A stretch of 64,000 nt of DNA from Leifsonia sp. ku-ls. GTDB taxonomy: Bacteria; Actinomycetota; Actinomycetes; Actinomycetales; Microbacteriaceae. Shown here in pieces: positions 1 through 8,268 of this stretch. Position 1 is the first letter of the stretch. Each line of letters begins with the position of its first letter. The notes under the pieces are model-generated. The model saw nothing but the letters and a program-made list of their open reading frames with translations, did not search any database and was not told where the DNA came from. The translations under genes and the position numbers were made by a program. The DNA lies in assembly GCA_003367665.1 (NCBI GenBank), contig QKXI01000013.1, positions 1 to 64,000 on the forward strand. Direction: 5' to 3'.

Positions 1-1
1 G

Positions 2-67
2 GGCACCGCCCGCCGCGTGATCGCGGACCACCTGGCCGAGAAGTGGCTGGAGCCCGACCAGCTCTGA
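2..67 (+). CDS. C-terminal end of an unidentified protein (5' truncated)
   Basis: An open frame enters from the left edge and ends at TGA 65-67. The last residues read ...RRVIADHLAEKWLEPDQL. The peptide is charged and reads as a plausible protein C-terminus, but 21 residues are too few to name a family. The GTG proposed for the next gene lies inside this frame (43-45), so the two genes would overlap by 25 bp. Confidence 0.55.
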   Translation, partial: GTARRVIADHLAEKWLEPDQL

Positions 68-816
68 GCTCCGCCGCTACGCGACCCCGGGCTCGTCGCG
101 CTCCGCGTCGGCGGCGTGGGCCCGCTCCCGCCGGCGAGGCCGCGACCGCCGTCGCGCCGACCGTCGCCGCGACGACCGCTGCGACGACCGCCGCGCCGGC
201 GCCCGGGCCGCAGCCGGTCGCCCCCATCTATCTGCAGCGCCCGGAGCCGCCGAAGAAGAAGAGCAACCGGGGCGTCGGCATCCTGATCGTCCTCGTCGGC
301 ACCGTTGCGTTCGCCGTGCTGTGGGTGGCCGCCGTGCTCGTCGTCGGCTCGCTGCTGACGCCGAGCGACGAGTTCGGTCCGGCGCTGCGCGAGTACTTCA
401 CCGGAGGGAACGCGGCCGGCCTCCGTGGCTGGGGGCCCGTCGTGGCGTTCTTCATCGGGATGGTCGTGCTGGTCCAGATCCTGAACCGGGCGCGCTGGTG
501 GGCCTACATCCTCGGCGGCCTTTTCGTCGGCGTGTTCGTGTACTTCGTCTACATCGGCGCCAGCCTCGTGGAGGGGCAGTACTGGCTGCGCACCCCGAAC
601 GAGTTCGCCGTCCTGCTCCGCACGACCTGGGTCAGCCCGTACGCGGTGCTCGCCGGGGTCATCGCCCGCGAGCTGTCGATCTGGACGGGGGCCTGGCTCG
701 CCGCGCGCGGTCGCAAGCTGAAGGCGCGCAACGCGGAAGCGCAGGCGGACTACGAGCAGCAGCTCGCCGACGCGCAGAACCAGGCCGTCGCCGCCTACGC
801 GCAGCAGGGCTACTGA
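43..816 (+). CDS. Four-TM membrane protein with a low-complexity N-terminus, function unknown
   Basis: 257 aa from GTG 43. Residues 1-70 are Arg/Ala/Pro/Thr-rich and disordered. Then a KKK cluster precedes four predicted membrane segments (about 77-105, 129-147, 152-176 and 190-220), and the tail (about 221-257) is a charged, Gln/Ala-rich cytoplasmic helix. I recognise no catalytic motif. The start is doubtful: no in-frame ATG or better GTG lies between 43 and the first membrane segment, so either this GTG is used or a frameshift hides the true start. It is followed 15 bp later by another small membrane protein, probably co-transcribed. Its closeness to a type VII secretion ATPase could mean a role in that system, but both genes run towards the ATPase gene rather than with it. 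Confidence 0.7.
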   Translation: MAGARPALSSAATRPRARRAPRRRRGPAPAGEAATAVAPTVAATTAATTAAPAPGPQPVAPIYLQRPEPPKKKSNRGVGILIVLVGTVAFAVLWVAAVLVVGSLLTPSDEFGPALREYFTGGNAAGLRGWGPVVAFFIGMVVLVQILNRARWWAYILGGLFVGVFVYFVYIGASLVEGQYWLRTPNEFAVLLRTTWVSPYAVLAGVIARELSIWTGAWLAARGRKLKARNAEAQADYEQQLADAQNQAVAAYAQQGY

Positions 817-831
817 GCGGCGGACCGCCGC

Positions 832-1323
832 ATGCGTGACGACCGGACCTACGCCACCGTCATCGCGTTCTTCGCGGCGGGGCTGTACCTCGCGCTCATC
901 GTGGCCGCGTTCGGACTGATCTCGCTCGCCACCGACACCGAGGTGGTCGCGGACCCATCGGTCGGACCGCTCGTCGGGCCGGTCATGGTCGGCGCGGCCA
1001 CGCTCATGCTGCTGATCTTCCTGATCGTGCTCGGCACGCGCGTCCCCGCGGACCGGCAGCGCGTGTCGCCGGGCGTCGCGTTCGGCGTCGGTGTCGCCTG
1101 CTACGCCGTTTACGCGGCGGCGGGAGCCGTCGCCGGCACCCTGGCGGACCCGGGAGGGCCGCTCCGCTACGTCCTCTTCGCCCTCGCCCAGCTCGGCGGC
1201 TGGCCCGCGATCACCGCGGGCCTTCTCGCCTTCGCCGTCACCCTGCTCTACCAGCTGGTGCTGGTCGGCCGCTTCCGGCAGCGCGGGCGCCCGCGCTGGC
1301 CGTGGGAGCGCGACGAGGAGTAG
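832..1323 (+). CDS. Small four-TM membrane protein, function unknown
   Basis: 163 aa from ATG 832. Four hydrophobic segments are visible (about 8-34, 45-68, 82-102 and 115-143), followed by a short basic-then-acidic tail (RQRGRPRWPWERDEE). No enzymatic motif is seen. It follows the preceding membrane protein by 15 bp and likely shares its transcript. It ends 24 bp before the 3' end of the convergent ATPase gene. The family looks like one of the uncharacterised actinobacterial membrane DUFs; I cannot assign it. Confidence 0.75.
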   Translation: MRDDRTYATVIAFFAAGLYLALIVAAFGLISLATDTEVVADPSVGPLVGPVMVGAATLMLLIFLIVLGTRVPADRQRVSPGVAFGVGVACYAVYAAAGAVAGTLADPGGPLRYVLFALAQLGGWPAITAGLLAFAVTLLYQLVLVGRFRQRGRPRWPWERDEE

Positions 1324-1347
1324 GCGGCAGCGTCGGACGCCTCCGCG

Positions 1348-4300
1348 TCACACCCGCACGCGGGCGGGGAGGGACGCGTCCACGAGCGGCACCTGCACGC
1401 GCGTGAACCCGCCCTTCTGGATGAGCACGCCGCGCCCGGGAGGGAACTCCGACCGGTTGAGCCGCGGCAGCGGCGTCTTCAGCAGCAGGTCGCCCTCGAT
1501 CGAATCCGGCTGCAGCAGCAGACCGCGGCGGCCGTTCTTCACCTCGCCGAGCAGCGGCCACGACGTGCCCCACGCGCTCGTCTCCGCCTCGGCGACGAGC
1601 AGATGGTCGCTCCGGCGCACCGCGCGCACCAACTCCACGATGGGCGCGTCGGCCGGCGTCTGCAGGAAGTCGCCGATGCTCTCCACGAACACCGCGATCC
1701 GGCCCTCCGTGTCCGGGTCGGCGATGGCGGCGGAGAGGTCCTTCGCGAGCTCGGCGGCGTCGGCGGGCGTCAGCGCGCGGTCGGTCCACAGCGCCGAGCC
1801 GGCCAGCGGCGAGCGGGCCGAGCCGACGTAGTACAGGCGCGTCTCGCCGTCGAACCGGGCCACGGCGTCCGCGATCGCCGCCAGCGCGGTGGTCCGCCCG
1901 CTCGCCGGCGGGCCGGCGAGCAGCAGCGTCCCGGAGGGCTCGAAGCCGAGCGGTCCGAGGTCGGTGTCGCCGATGCCGAGCACCGGCAGACCGCCCACGC
2001 TGTCCGGCAGCGAGGCCGGGGACAGCTCCTTCGGCATCGAGCCGACCGCGGGGGCGTGCGGGATGCCGGCGCGCGACATCGCCTCCGCGAGCCTCCGCAC
2101 GGCCTCCGACTGGTCGGAGACGGCCCTCGAACCGCCCAGCACGGCGATCTGGGTCTCGTAGCCGTCGACGATGGCGCGGCCGGGAGGGGAGGCGGGCGAC
2201 AGGATGTCGCTCGGCACGTCGAGCATCCCGTACCCGTCGTCGGCCAGCCGCAGCACGACGCGGCGCTGCACGAGCGAGCCGATCGCCGTCGGCACGGCGC
2301 CGGCGCGGTCGCCGGTGAGGGCGACGTGCATTCCGAGCCGTCGGCCGTCCGCGAGCAGGTCGCGGAACACGTCGTACCACTGCGACCGTCCGGCCGGGAT
2401 CTCGAAGTCCTCGCGGAAGCTGGGGAAGCCGTCCACGAGCAGCAGGATCCGCGGCTCGTCGTGCCGCCCGGTCAGCGAGCGGTACTCGGTGATGTTCGAC
2501 GCGTTCGCCTCGGCGAAGCGCGGGCCGCGGTCCTCCAGGGTCTCCTTGAGCATCCGGAACAGGCGCACGATGCGCTCCGGGTCGTCGCCCGGGATGATCG
2601 AGCCGACGTGCGGCAGCTTCTCCAGCATCCGGAGGCTGCCCGCGCCGAAGTCGAGCCCGTACACGTGCACGGGGCCGCCGCGCGGGGTGATCGCCGCGGC
2701 CGACGCGAGCGTGCGCAGCACGGTCGACTTGCCCGAGCCGCCGGTGCCGTAGACGGCGAGGTTGCCGTCGAGGTCGGGCTGGAAGTAGACCGGGCGCTGC
2801 TCCTGGCGGTCCGGGATGTCGGCGACGCCCAGCAGCAGCTCGGCGTCGGTGCGCTGCCGCAGCAGCCCGAGGTCGTACGCGGCGGCGAGCTCGTCCAGCC
2901 ACGGCCGGCGCGGCGCCGGGATGTGGGCCGCGGCCTGGGCGCGCACGATGGACGCGACCAGTCGCTGCTGGTCGGTGGGCCCGAGGTCGCGCTCCGGCTC
3001 CTCGGCGGGCCGCTCCTCCTCCCAGCGCACCTCGCCGCCGAACCGCAGCTCGGCGATCTCGACGCCCGCGCGCTCCGGCTCGCGCGTCGTCCAGCCGCCG
3101 GCGTACGCCGACTGGAACCGGACCAGCCGGCCGGGACCGGTCTTCGCCATCCCCCGTCCCGGGATGCCCGGGTCGAAGTGGGCGGCGTCCGCGACGCCGA
3201 CGACGTCCTGGCTGTCCGACTCGTCGGCCATGCGCAGGGCGATGCGCAGGTTGGTGTTCGCGCGCAGGTTGTCCTTGATCACGCCGGCCGGGCGCTGCGT
3301 GGCCATGATGAGGTGGATGCCGAGGGAGCGTCCGCGCTGCGCGATGTCGACGACGCCGTCGACGAACTCGGGCACCTCGCCGACCAGCGCGGCGAACTCG
3401 TCGATCACGAGCACGAGCGCGGGCGGGCTGTCCGGGTCGCCCCGCTTCTCCAGCTCCAGCAGGTCCTTCGCCTTCTTGCGGTTGAGCAGGTGCTCCCGGT
3501 GGTGCAGCTCGGCGCGGAGGCTGGTGAGCGCCCGGCGCACCAGGTGCGGGCTGAGGTCGGTGACGAGGCCGACGCAGTGCGGGAGGCTGACGCAGTCCGC
3601 GAACGCGGACCCGCCCTTGTAGTCCACGAACAGGAAGGTGACCCGGTCGGGGCTGTACTCCGCGGCCATCCCGAGCACCCAGGCCTGCAGGAACTCGCTC
3701 TTGCCCGCGCCGGTGGTGCCGCCGACGAGCGCGTGCGGGCCTTGCGTCCGCAGGTCGAGGTGCATCGCGTCGACGCCCGCGGAGCCGATCGTGGCGCGCA
3801 GCGTGCCGGGGCGGCGGCGCGCGGGCTTCGCCCCCGGCGTGCGGTCGTGGATGGAGGCGTTCTGCCGCCACCGGTCGACCACGGCGCTCGAGGTCTCGGC
3901 GAGTTCATGTCCGAGCAGGGTGACGAGCGACACGGAGCGGGGCAGGTCGCTCGCGTCGGTGACGAGCGCCCCGGCGTCGATCACGGGCGCCATGCGCTTG
4001 GCGTAGTCGAGGGCGGTGGCCGAGGAGACGGGCTCTGTGACCACGTCCTCCACCGTCTCGCCGATCCGCACGAACCCGGCGCGGGCGCGGTGCGGCTGGT
4101 CGGTGTGCTGCAGGAAGGTGCGGCAGACGGCGGGGAGGCGGTGCACGTCCTCCGAGATCCAGATCGGGAAGACGCCCGCGTCGGCCGCCGCCTCGGCCAG
4201 CTGCACGAGCCGGGCGCGGTCGACGGCGACGTCGTCGGAGATGACGACCACCACGGCCGGGACCGGCGAAGGGGTTCCCTCGACCGTCTGCGAACGCCCG

Positions 4301-5862
4301 ACCTCGGCGCCGCGTTCTAGCGCCGCCCGCTCCTGCTCCATCGCGCCGCGGCGCTGCGGTCCGCGCTTCGCCGCGGCGAGCCGCTCCTCGACCAGACCCT
4401 CCAGGGCGCTCAGCACGCCGGCGGCGCTCGACGCGGAGTCGGCCAGGTGACCGCCCGGGAGCGGGCTGTGCGGCGAGGAGGTGTGCGGCATCCACTTCAG
4501 CCAGGCCAGCTCGCGCGACCAGCGCGGCGACACCAGCGCGGCGACCGCCAGCTCGGCGGGGGAGTGCAGCGCGGTCAGCTGCACGAGTACCGAGTTGACC
4601 GACCCGGCGACGAGGTCGGCCGGCCCGGCGAGGCCGAGGGCGCCCGACTCGTACAGGTTGTCGAGCACCGGAACGTCGTCGACGCGCTCGTTCGCGGCGA
4701 TCACGGCGTCCAGCCGCTCCTGGAACTCGACGATCAGCTCGCCCCGGTCGGTCGCCTGCACCGTGTTGCGCGACCGCATCGAGCCGCGGCCGAGCTGCAG
4801 GTTGAGGAACGACCAGTGCTCCGGCCGCCTGGTCCACAGCAGCGGCCCGCGCCGCACGGCCTCCGACAGCGCGTCGGTCGTGGTCGGCGTCTCGGCTTGC
4901 CGCAGCTCGACCTCGGTGCGGCGCTCCTCCTCGAGCTTGGCGGAGAGCGCCTCGAGCCGCTGCTCGAACACGGCGATCTGTTTCTTCAGCTTGCGCTTGC
5001 CGCGCGTGCGGCCGCTGATGTAGTTGCCGGCGAGCATCAGCGGCGAGAGCAGCACGAACAGGAGCGACGTCGGGCTGTGCGTGAGGAAGAATATCGCCCC
5101 GCCGAGCAGCAGCGGCGTGATCATCGCGAGCAGCGGGAACGGCGGGTCGTCCTTCTCGCCGGGCACGTCGGGGGCCTGGAACACCTGGCCGGCGTAGCGC
5201 CGCTCGACCCGCGGCGAGCGGTTGAAGAACACCGGGCCGGCCGTCGGGGTTGCCGCGGGTAGCTCCGATCCCGCCTTCACATCCAGCTCCACCTCGGTCT
5301 CGCCGATGAGCAGGGTCTCCGACCGGCGCACGGTGAAGCGCGTGACGAGCCCGCCGTCCACCATCACGCCGTTCGCGGAGCCCAGGTCGACCACCTCGAC
5401 GCCGTCGCCGGCCTCGAAGCGCACGTGCCGCTTGGAGACCAGTGGGTCCTGCAGCACGATGTCGCAGCCCTCGTCGCGGCCCAGCACCGTGCTGCCGGCG
5501 CGCAGCGGGAACGCGGCGCCCGCCTGCGGACCGGTGAGCACCCGCAGGGTCGCGACCACCGGGACCTCGCCGAGCTCCGGCGAGACGTAGTGGAGGCCGG
5601 CGTCGGCCAGGGCGACCGTCGCGCCGCTGCCGATCCACGCCTCGCCCACCGGAGCGTCGGGCGGGAGCACGAGCGGCTCGGCCTGGCCAGGCAGCTGGGC
5701 CCGCAGGGTGAGCGCGCCGGGAGCGGCGACGGGGCCGGTTCGGCGGGGGTCGATGCGCGCGATCGTCGCGGCGACCTCGGAGATGCTGGCGGCGGCGTCC
5801 GCGGTGACGACGATGTCATCGCTCGTGCCGGTCGGGCGGGCGAGAGTCAGTTTCAGTCGCAC
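1348..5862 (-). CDS. eccC: FHA-FtsK/SpoIIIE type VII secretion ATPase (EssC/EccC-like)
   Basis: 1504 aa from GTG 5862. Motor ATPase expected to bind WXG100 substrates and drive their export across the membrane. Layout: an N-terminal beta domain (1-100); an FHA domain (about 105-195, with GR at 128-129 and SANG at 162-165); two membrane helices (243-262 and 266-283); a coiled coil (290-320); then three FtsK-type modules. Module 1 has a complete Walker A (GGTTGAGKS, 714-722) and Walker B (VLVIDEFAAL, about 817-826). Module 2 has GTGGSGKST (1039-1047) but a weak Walker B (LLLVDGF). Module 3 has GPPASGRTT, with Arg for the P-loop Lys, so it is probably a non-hydrolysing substrate-binding domain. 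The FHA plus twin-helix N-terminus resembles Firmicute EssC more than mycobacterial EccC. The start is chosen because a TATGGT -10 lies 6 nt before this GTG; a 45-residue in-frame upstream extension is low-complexity and overlaps the promoter. Confidence 0.93.
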   Translation of the reverse strand: MRLKLTLARPTGTSDDIVVTADAAASISEVAATIARIDPRRTGPVAAPGALTLRAQLPGQAEPLVLPPDAPVGEAWIGSGATVALADAGLHYVSPELGEVPVVATLRVLTGPQAGAAFPLRAGSTVLGRDEGCDIVLQDPLVSKRHVRFEAGDGVEVVDLGSANGVMVDGGLVTRFTVRRSETLLIGETEVELDVKAGSELPAATPTAGPVFFNRSPRVERRYAGQVFQAPDVPGEKDDPPFPLLAMITPLLLGGAIFFLTHSPTSLLFVLLSPLMLAGNYISGRTRGKRKLKKQIAVFEQRLEALSAKLEEERRTEVELRQAETPTTTDALSEAVRRGPLLWTRRPEHWSFLNLQLGRGSMRSRNTVQATDRGELIVEFQERLDAVIAANERVDDVPVLDNLYESGALGLAGPADLVAGSVNSVLVQLTALHSPAELAVAALVSPRWSRELAWLKWMPHTSSPHSPLPGGHLADSASSAAGVLSALEGLVEERLAAAKRGPQRRGAMEQERAALERGAEVGRSQTVEGTPSPVPAVVVVISDDVAVDRARLVQLAEAAADAGVFPIWISEDVHRLPAVCRTFLQHTDQPHRARAGFVRIGETVEDVVTEPVSSATALDYAKRMAPVIDAGALVTDASDLPRSVSLVTLLGHELAETSSAVVDRWRQNASIHDRTPGAKPARRRPGTLRATIGSAGVDAMHLDLRTQGPHALVGGTTGAGKSEFLQAWVLGMAAEYSPDRVTFLFVDYKGGSAFADCVSLPHCVGLVTDLSPHLVRRALTSLRAELHHREHLLNRKKAKDLLELEKRGDPDSPPALVLVIDEFAALVGEVPEFVDGVVDIAQRGRSLGIHLIMATQRPAGVIKDNLRANTNLRIALRMADESDSQDVVGVADAAHFDPGIPGRGMAKTGPGRLVRFQSAYAGGWTTREPERAGVEIAELRFGGEVRWEEERPAEEPERDLGPTDQQRLVASIVRAQAAAHIPAPRRPWLDELAAAYDLGLLRQRTDAELLLGVADIPDRQEQRPVYFQPDLDGNLAVYGTGGSGKSTVLRTLASAAAITPRGGPVHVYGLDFGAGSLRMLEKLPHVGSIIPGDDPERIVRLFRMLKETLEDRGPRFAEANASNITEYRSLTGRHDEPRILLLVDGFPSFREDFEIPAGRSQWYDVFRDLLADGRRLGMHVALTGDRAGAVPTAIGSLVQRRVVLRLADDGYGMLDVPSDILSPASPPGRAIVDGYETQIAVLGGSRAVSDQSEAVRRLAEAMSRAGIPHAPAVGSMPKELSPASLPDSVGGLPVLGIGDTDLGPLGFEPSGTLLLAGPPASGRTTALAAIADAVARFDGETRLYYVGSARSPLAGSALWTDRALTPADAAELAKDLSAAIADPDTEGRIAVFVESIGDFLQTPADAPIVELVRAVRRSDHLLVAEAETSAWGTSWPLLGEVKNGRRGLLLQPDSIEGDLLLKTPLPRLNRSEFPPGRGVLIQKGGFTRVQVPLVDASLPARVRV

Positions 5863-5868
5863 CCCTGC

Positions 5869-5874
5869 ACCATA
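5869..5874 (-). promoter_or_regulatory. -10 box of the T7SS ATPase gene (leaderless)
   Basis: On the minus strand TATGGT is followed by 6 nt and then the GTG start, so transcription should begin at the start codon. The shared palindrome at 5897-5916 lies just upstream of the expected -35 position. The context GGTATGGTG matches the -10 contexts of the two WXG100 genes (GGTACGGTG and GGTTAGGTG). Confidence 0.6.
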
Positions 5875-5896
5875 CCCAGTGGCGCCGGATCCGGTG

Positions 5897-5916
5897 GATG
5901 GGGACCGCTCCCCATC
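5897..5916. promoter_or_regulatory. Perfect palindrome between divergent T7SS promoters (putative operator)
   Basis: Arms GATGGGGA and TCCCCATC are perfect inverted repeats separated by CCGC. A second copy lies at 9634-9652. The core ATGGGGA-N4-TCCCCAT ends 23 bp before the first base of the rightward -10 (5938) and 24 bp before the leftward -10 (5874). This places one dyad directly upstream of both -35 regions, which suits an activator serving both directions. Confidence 0.65.
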
Positions 5917-5937
5917 GCCTCCCCGCTGGCCCGCCGG

Positions 5938-5943
5938 TACGGT
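5938..5943 (+). promoter_or_regulatory. -10 box of the first WXG100-type gene
   Basis: TACGGT in the context GGTACGGTGG. The predicted start of transcription is near 5950, giving a leader of about 28 nt that contains a strong ribosome binding site (AGGGGAGGA, 5966-5974) before GTG 5978. Confidence 0.5.
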
Positions 5944-5977
5944 GGCTTCGGCAGCAGGGACCGGAAGGGGAGGAACA

Positions 5978-6268
5978 GTGGCCGATCTCGTACTCAAGCT
6001 CGACGAGCTGGTGCAGTTGCGCGACGATCTCGACGCCGTGGTGCGCGAGTTCCAGAACGCCGACGACTTCAGCGACTCGGTCGCCGAGGCGACGGGGCAC
6101 GACGATCTGCACGGTCACGTCCGGGACTTCGCCCACAAGTGGAACGAGAAGCGCAAGGAGATGACCGAGAACGTGAAGAACGTGCAGCAGGTCATCGCCG
6201 CCGTCGCCGACAACTTCGTCAAGGTCGACGGCGACCTCGCAAAGGCCCTCGAAGAGAAGAAGAAGTAG
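5978..6268 (+). CDS. WXG100-size ESX-type protein
   Basis: 96 aa from GTG 5978, with the ribosome binding site GGGGAGGA 4 nt upstream. The size and all-helical, charged sequence fit the WXG100 superfamily: a first helix (about 4-27), a turn region (about 28-45), a second long helix (about 46-95) and an EEKKK tail. A clear WxG is not present; the only Trp is W55 (HKWNEK), so it is a divergent member or a WXG-like partner. WXG100 proteins are helical hairpins exported as dimers by the FtsK-type ATPase, here encoded divergently. It lies 15 bp upstream of the large candidate substrate, so it may be that protein's secretion partner. Confidence 0.7.
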   Translation: MADLVLKLDELVQLRDDLDAVVREFQNADDFSDSVAEATGHDDLHGHVRDFAHKWNEKRKEMTENVKNVQQVIAAVADNFVKVDGDLAKALEEKKK

Positions 6269-6283
6269 GGGAGCGCAGCAGAC

Positions 6284-7633
6284 GTGAGCGACCGCGAATT
6301 CCAGCCGCTGACCGGCGACCCCGGAGTGCTCGAGGCGAAGGCGCAGCACTACAAGTCGATCGGCGAGGCCATCCAGCGCTCCGTGAAGGAGCTGAACAAG
6401 ATCCACGACGTCGACGGCTACAAGTCCCAGGCCGTCTCGAAACTGCAGGAGATGTCGAAGGACACCGCCGATGACATCGACAAGGCGAAGGACCGCTACG
6501 CGAAGACCGCCGACGCGCTGATCGCCTACGCGAAGGAGCTGCGCGGCGCGCAGGACGACGCCAAGGCGGCGATCGCGCAGATCACCGAGAAGCAGGAGGC
6601 CGCGGACGCCGCCCACCACGCCGCGACCACCGCACACACCGACGCGCAGAAGGCGAAGCCGGAGGACGCCGCCGACGCCGGCAAGGCCGCCGACAAGGCC
6701 GACGACCACGCCCGCGCGGCGAACGCGGCGCTGCAGGCCGCCCACCAGGCCTGGTACGACGCCCGCGACCGCAAGAACCGCGCCGCCGAGAAGGCGGTGA
6801 GCGCGATCGTGGACGTGGTCGACCACCACAACAACGGCCTCAAGAACCCGAGCTGGTGGGACAAGGTGGTGGACGTCATCGGCACGATCGGCGACATCGC
6901 CGGCGTGCTCGCCATCTTCCTGTCGTGGGTGCCTATCCTCGGCCAGGTGCTCGTCGTGATCGCGCTGGTCGCGTCCATCGTGAAGCTGGTCGACGCGATC
7001 GTGAAGTTCGCGAACGGCGAGGGCAGCTTCCTCAGCGTGCTCGGCGCCGCCGTCACGGTCGTGCTCAGCGTCTTCGGCGGCCGCATCTTCGCGTTCCTCG
7101 GAAAGGCCGCCCGCGTCCAGAGCCTGGCCCGCGTTCCGGCCCGGGTCGCCGGCGTGCGCACCGGCTCGAACACGTTCCTCAAAATGGCCATCGGCAAGCG
7201 CCTGATGAAGTCGGCCACGACGAAGCTGTTCGACAAGCCGCTCACCGACATCAACGTCTGGAAGAGCGCCGGGAAGACGGCCGCCGCCCAGCGCGAGGCG
7301 TACCAGGCCCTCGTGACGCACGGCGCCGACAAGGCGAAGGCGGTACGCACGCTGCTCGGCATCGACCAGAACGTCGTGAAGGCGGTGGCTCACGATTTCA
7401 AGTCCCGGGAGTTCAGCCTGCTCACGGCGACGGCCGCGTACCGCCAGGGCGCCGCCCTGGTGAACAAGGGCATCGACGTGATCAACGCGCCGGGTAAGGT
7501 CGAGACGTTCGTCCACAAGGTCGACGGCGGTCCGCAGCACACCGACCTCCCGCAGCTGGGGAAGATCGACCTGCACACGTGGGCCGCGGACACCGGCGAC
7601 AAGGTCGTGCCGACCTATCTGCCGTCGAAGTGA
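6284..7633 (+). CDS. Candidate T7SS substrate: T7SS-type N-terminus, hydrophobic middle, unknown C-terminus
   Basis: 449 aa from GTG 6284 (ribosome binding site AGGGGAG, 6268-6274). Residues 1-100 follow the pattern of the putative T7SS-secretion N-terminal domain: PLTGDPGVLEAKAQHY, an amphipathic helix, DGYKS in place of W-x-G, then a long helix ending in YAKELRGAQDDA. Residues 100-165 are an Ala/Lys/Asp coiled coil. Residues 183-280 hold a WW pair and three or four hydrophobic stretches without a signal peptide, which could insert in a membrane. Residues 280-449 match no toxin fold I know. Known families with this layout are polymorphic or LXG-type effectors; toxicity here is inference. It is probably co-transcribed with the WXG100-type gene before it and the two accessory genes after it. 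Confidence 0.7.
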   Translation: MSDREFQPLTGDPGVLEAKAQHYKSIGEAIQRSVKELNKIHDVDGYKSQAVSKLQEMSKDTADDIDKAKDRYAKTADALIAYAKELRGAQDDAKAAIAQITEKQEAADAAHHAATTAHTDAQKAKPEDAADAGKAADKADDHARAANAALQAAHQAWYDARDRKNRAAEKAVSAIVDVVDHHNNGLKNPSWWDKVVDVIGTIGDIAGVLAIFLSWVPILGQVLVVIALVASIVKLVDAIVKFANGEGSFLSVLGAAVTVVLSVFGGRIFAFLGKAARVQSLARVPARVAGVRTGSNTFLKMAIGKRLMKSATTKLFDKPLTDINVWKSAGKTAAAQREAYQALVTHGADKAKAVRTLLGIDQNVVKAVAHDFKSREFSLLTATAAYRQGAALVNKGIDVINAPGKVETFVHKVDGGPQHTDLPQLGKIDLHTWAADTGDKVVPTYLPSK

Positions 7634-7644
7634 GGGGAACGGGC

Positions 7645-8268
7645 ATGACGCTGCGGCCACAGGACATCGTCGACCTGACGTTCGAGGCGCCGGACGGCTG
7701 GCACGACGTCGAGCTCCTGAGCGACCACGGCAGCGACGACTGGCCGGAGCGGCTGGCGGCGCAGCTCGCCGCCGGGGAGCCGACGGAGGAGGAGCTGGCG
7801 GAGCGGCTGCGCGCCCTGCAGCACCTGCTGCACTCGGAGGATCCGACCGGTGCCACGCGCGCCCGCGTCTACGTGCCCGCGCCGGCCATCGGCGTGCTGA
7901 ACGCGTTCCAGACGTACGAGCTGCTGCAGCTGGAGGTCGACGACAGCCCCGAGAGCTACCTCGCCGCGACGGACGCGCAGAGCGACCACCGCGAGCCGGG
8001 CTACGAGATCCTGGGCTACCGGTCGTGGCGCACCGCGCACGCGACGGGCGAGCTGGTCGGCTTCACGCATCTCACCGCGCTCGCCGACGAGGACGCGGGC
8101 GACGCGCTGCTCGAGCAACGCGTGGTCTTCGCCGTGTTCCCGGTCGGCTCCGCGCAGGCGGTGCAGTTCGTGTTCCGTTCGGCGTTCATCGGCGGGTTCG
8201 CCGACATGGTCGCGGAGACGCAGGAGATCGCCGACTCGCTGCGCGTCACGCTGGGGGAGTTCGCATGA
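7645..8268 (+). CDS. T7SS-locus accessory protein 1 (possible chaperone or immunity protein)
   Basis: 207 aa from ATG 7645 (ribosome binding site GAGGGGAAC). Soluble and acidic, with no signal peptide or membrane segment. The C-terminal half alternates beta-like stretches (RVYVPAP, RVVFAVFPV, AVQFVFRSAF) and ends in a helix plus SLRV. This resembles Mog1/PsbP/DcrB-type folds, a family that includes LpqN-like and EagR-type secretion chaperones; that is a shape-level guess. It lies 11 bp after the candidate effector and its stop overlaps the next ATG, so the three are probably translated together. Alternatives are an immunity protein or a WXG100-complex chaperone (EspG-like role). Confidence 0.6.
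   Translation: MTLRPQDIVDLTFEAPDGWHDVELLSDHGSDDWPERLAAQLAAGEPTEEELAERLRALQHLLHSEDPTGATRARVYVPAPAIGVLNAFQTYELLQLEVDDSPESYLAATDAQSDHREPGYEILGYRSWRTAHATGELVGFTHLTALADEDAGDALLEQRVVFAVFPVGSAQAVQFVFRSAFIGGFADMVAETQEIADSLRVTLGEFA

Noticed and set aside
1238-4320. Long overlapping ORFs on both strands inside the T7SS ATPase gene
   Set aside because: They are Arg/Ala/Gly/Pro-rich frame shadows of a GC-rich gene with clear ATPase motifs in one frame.
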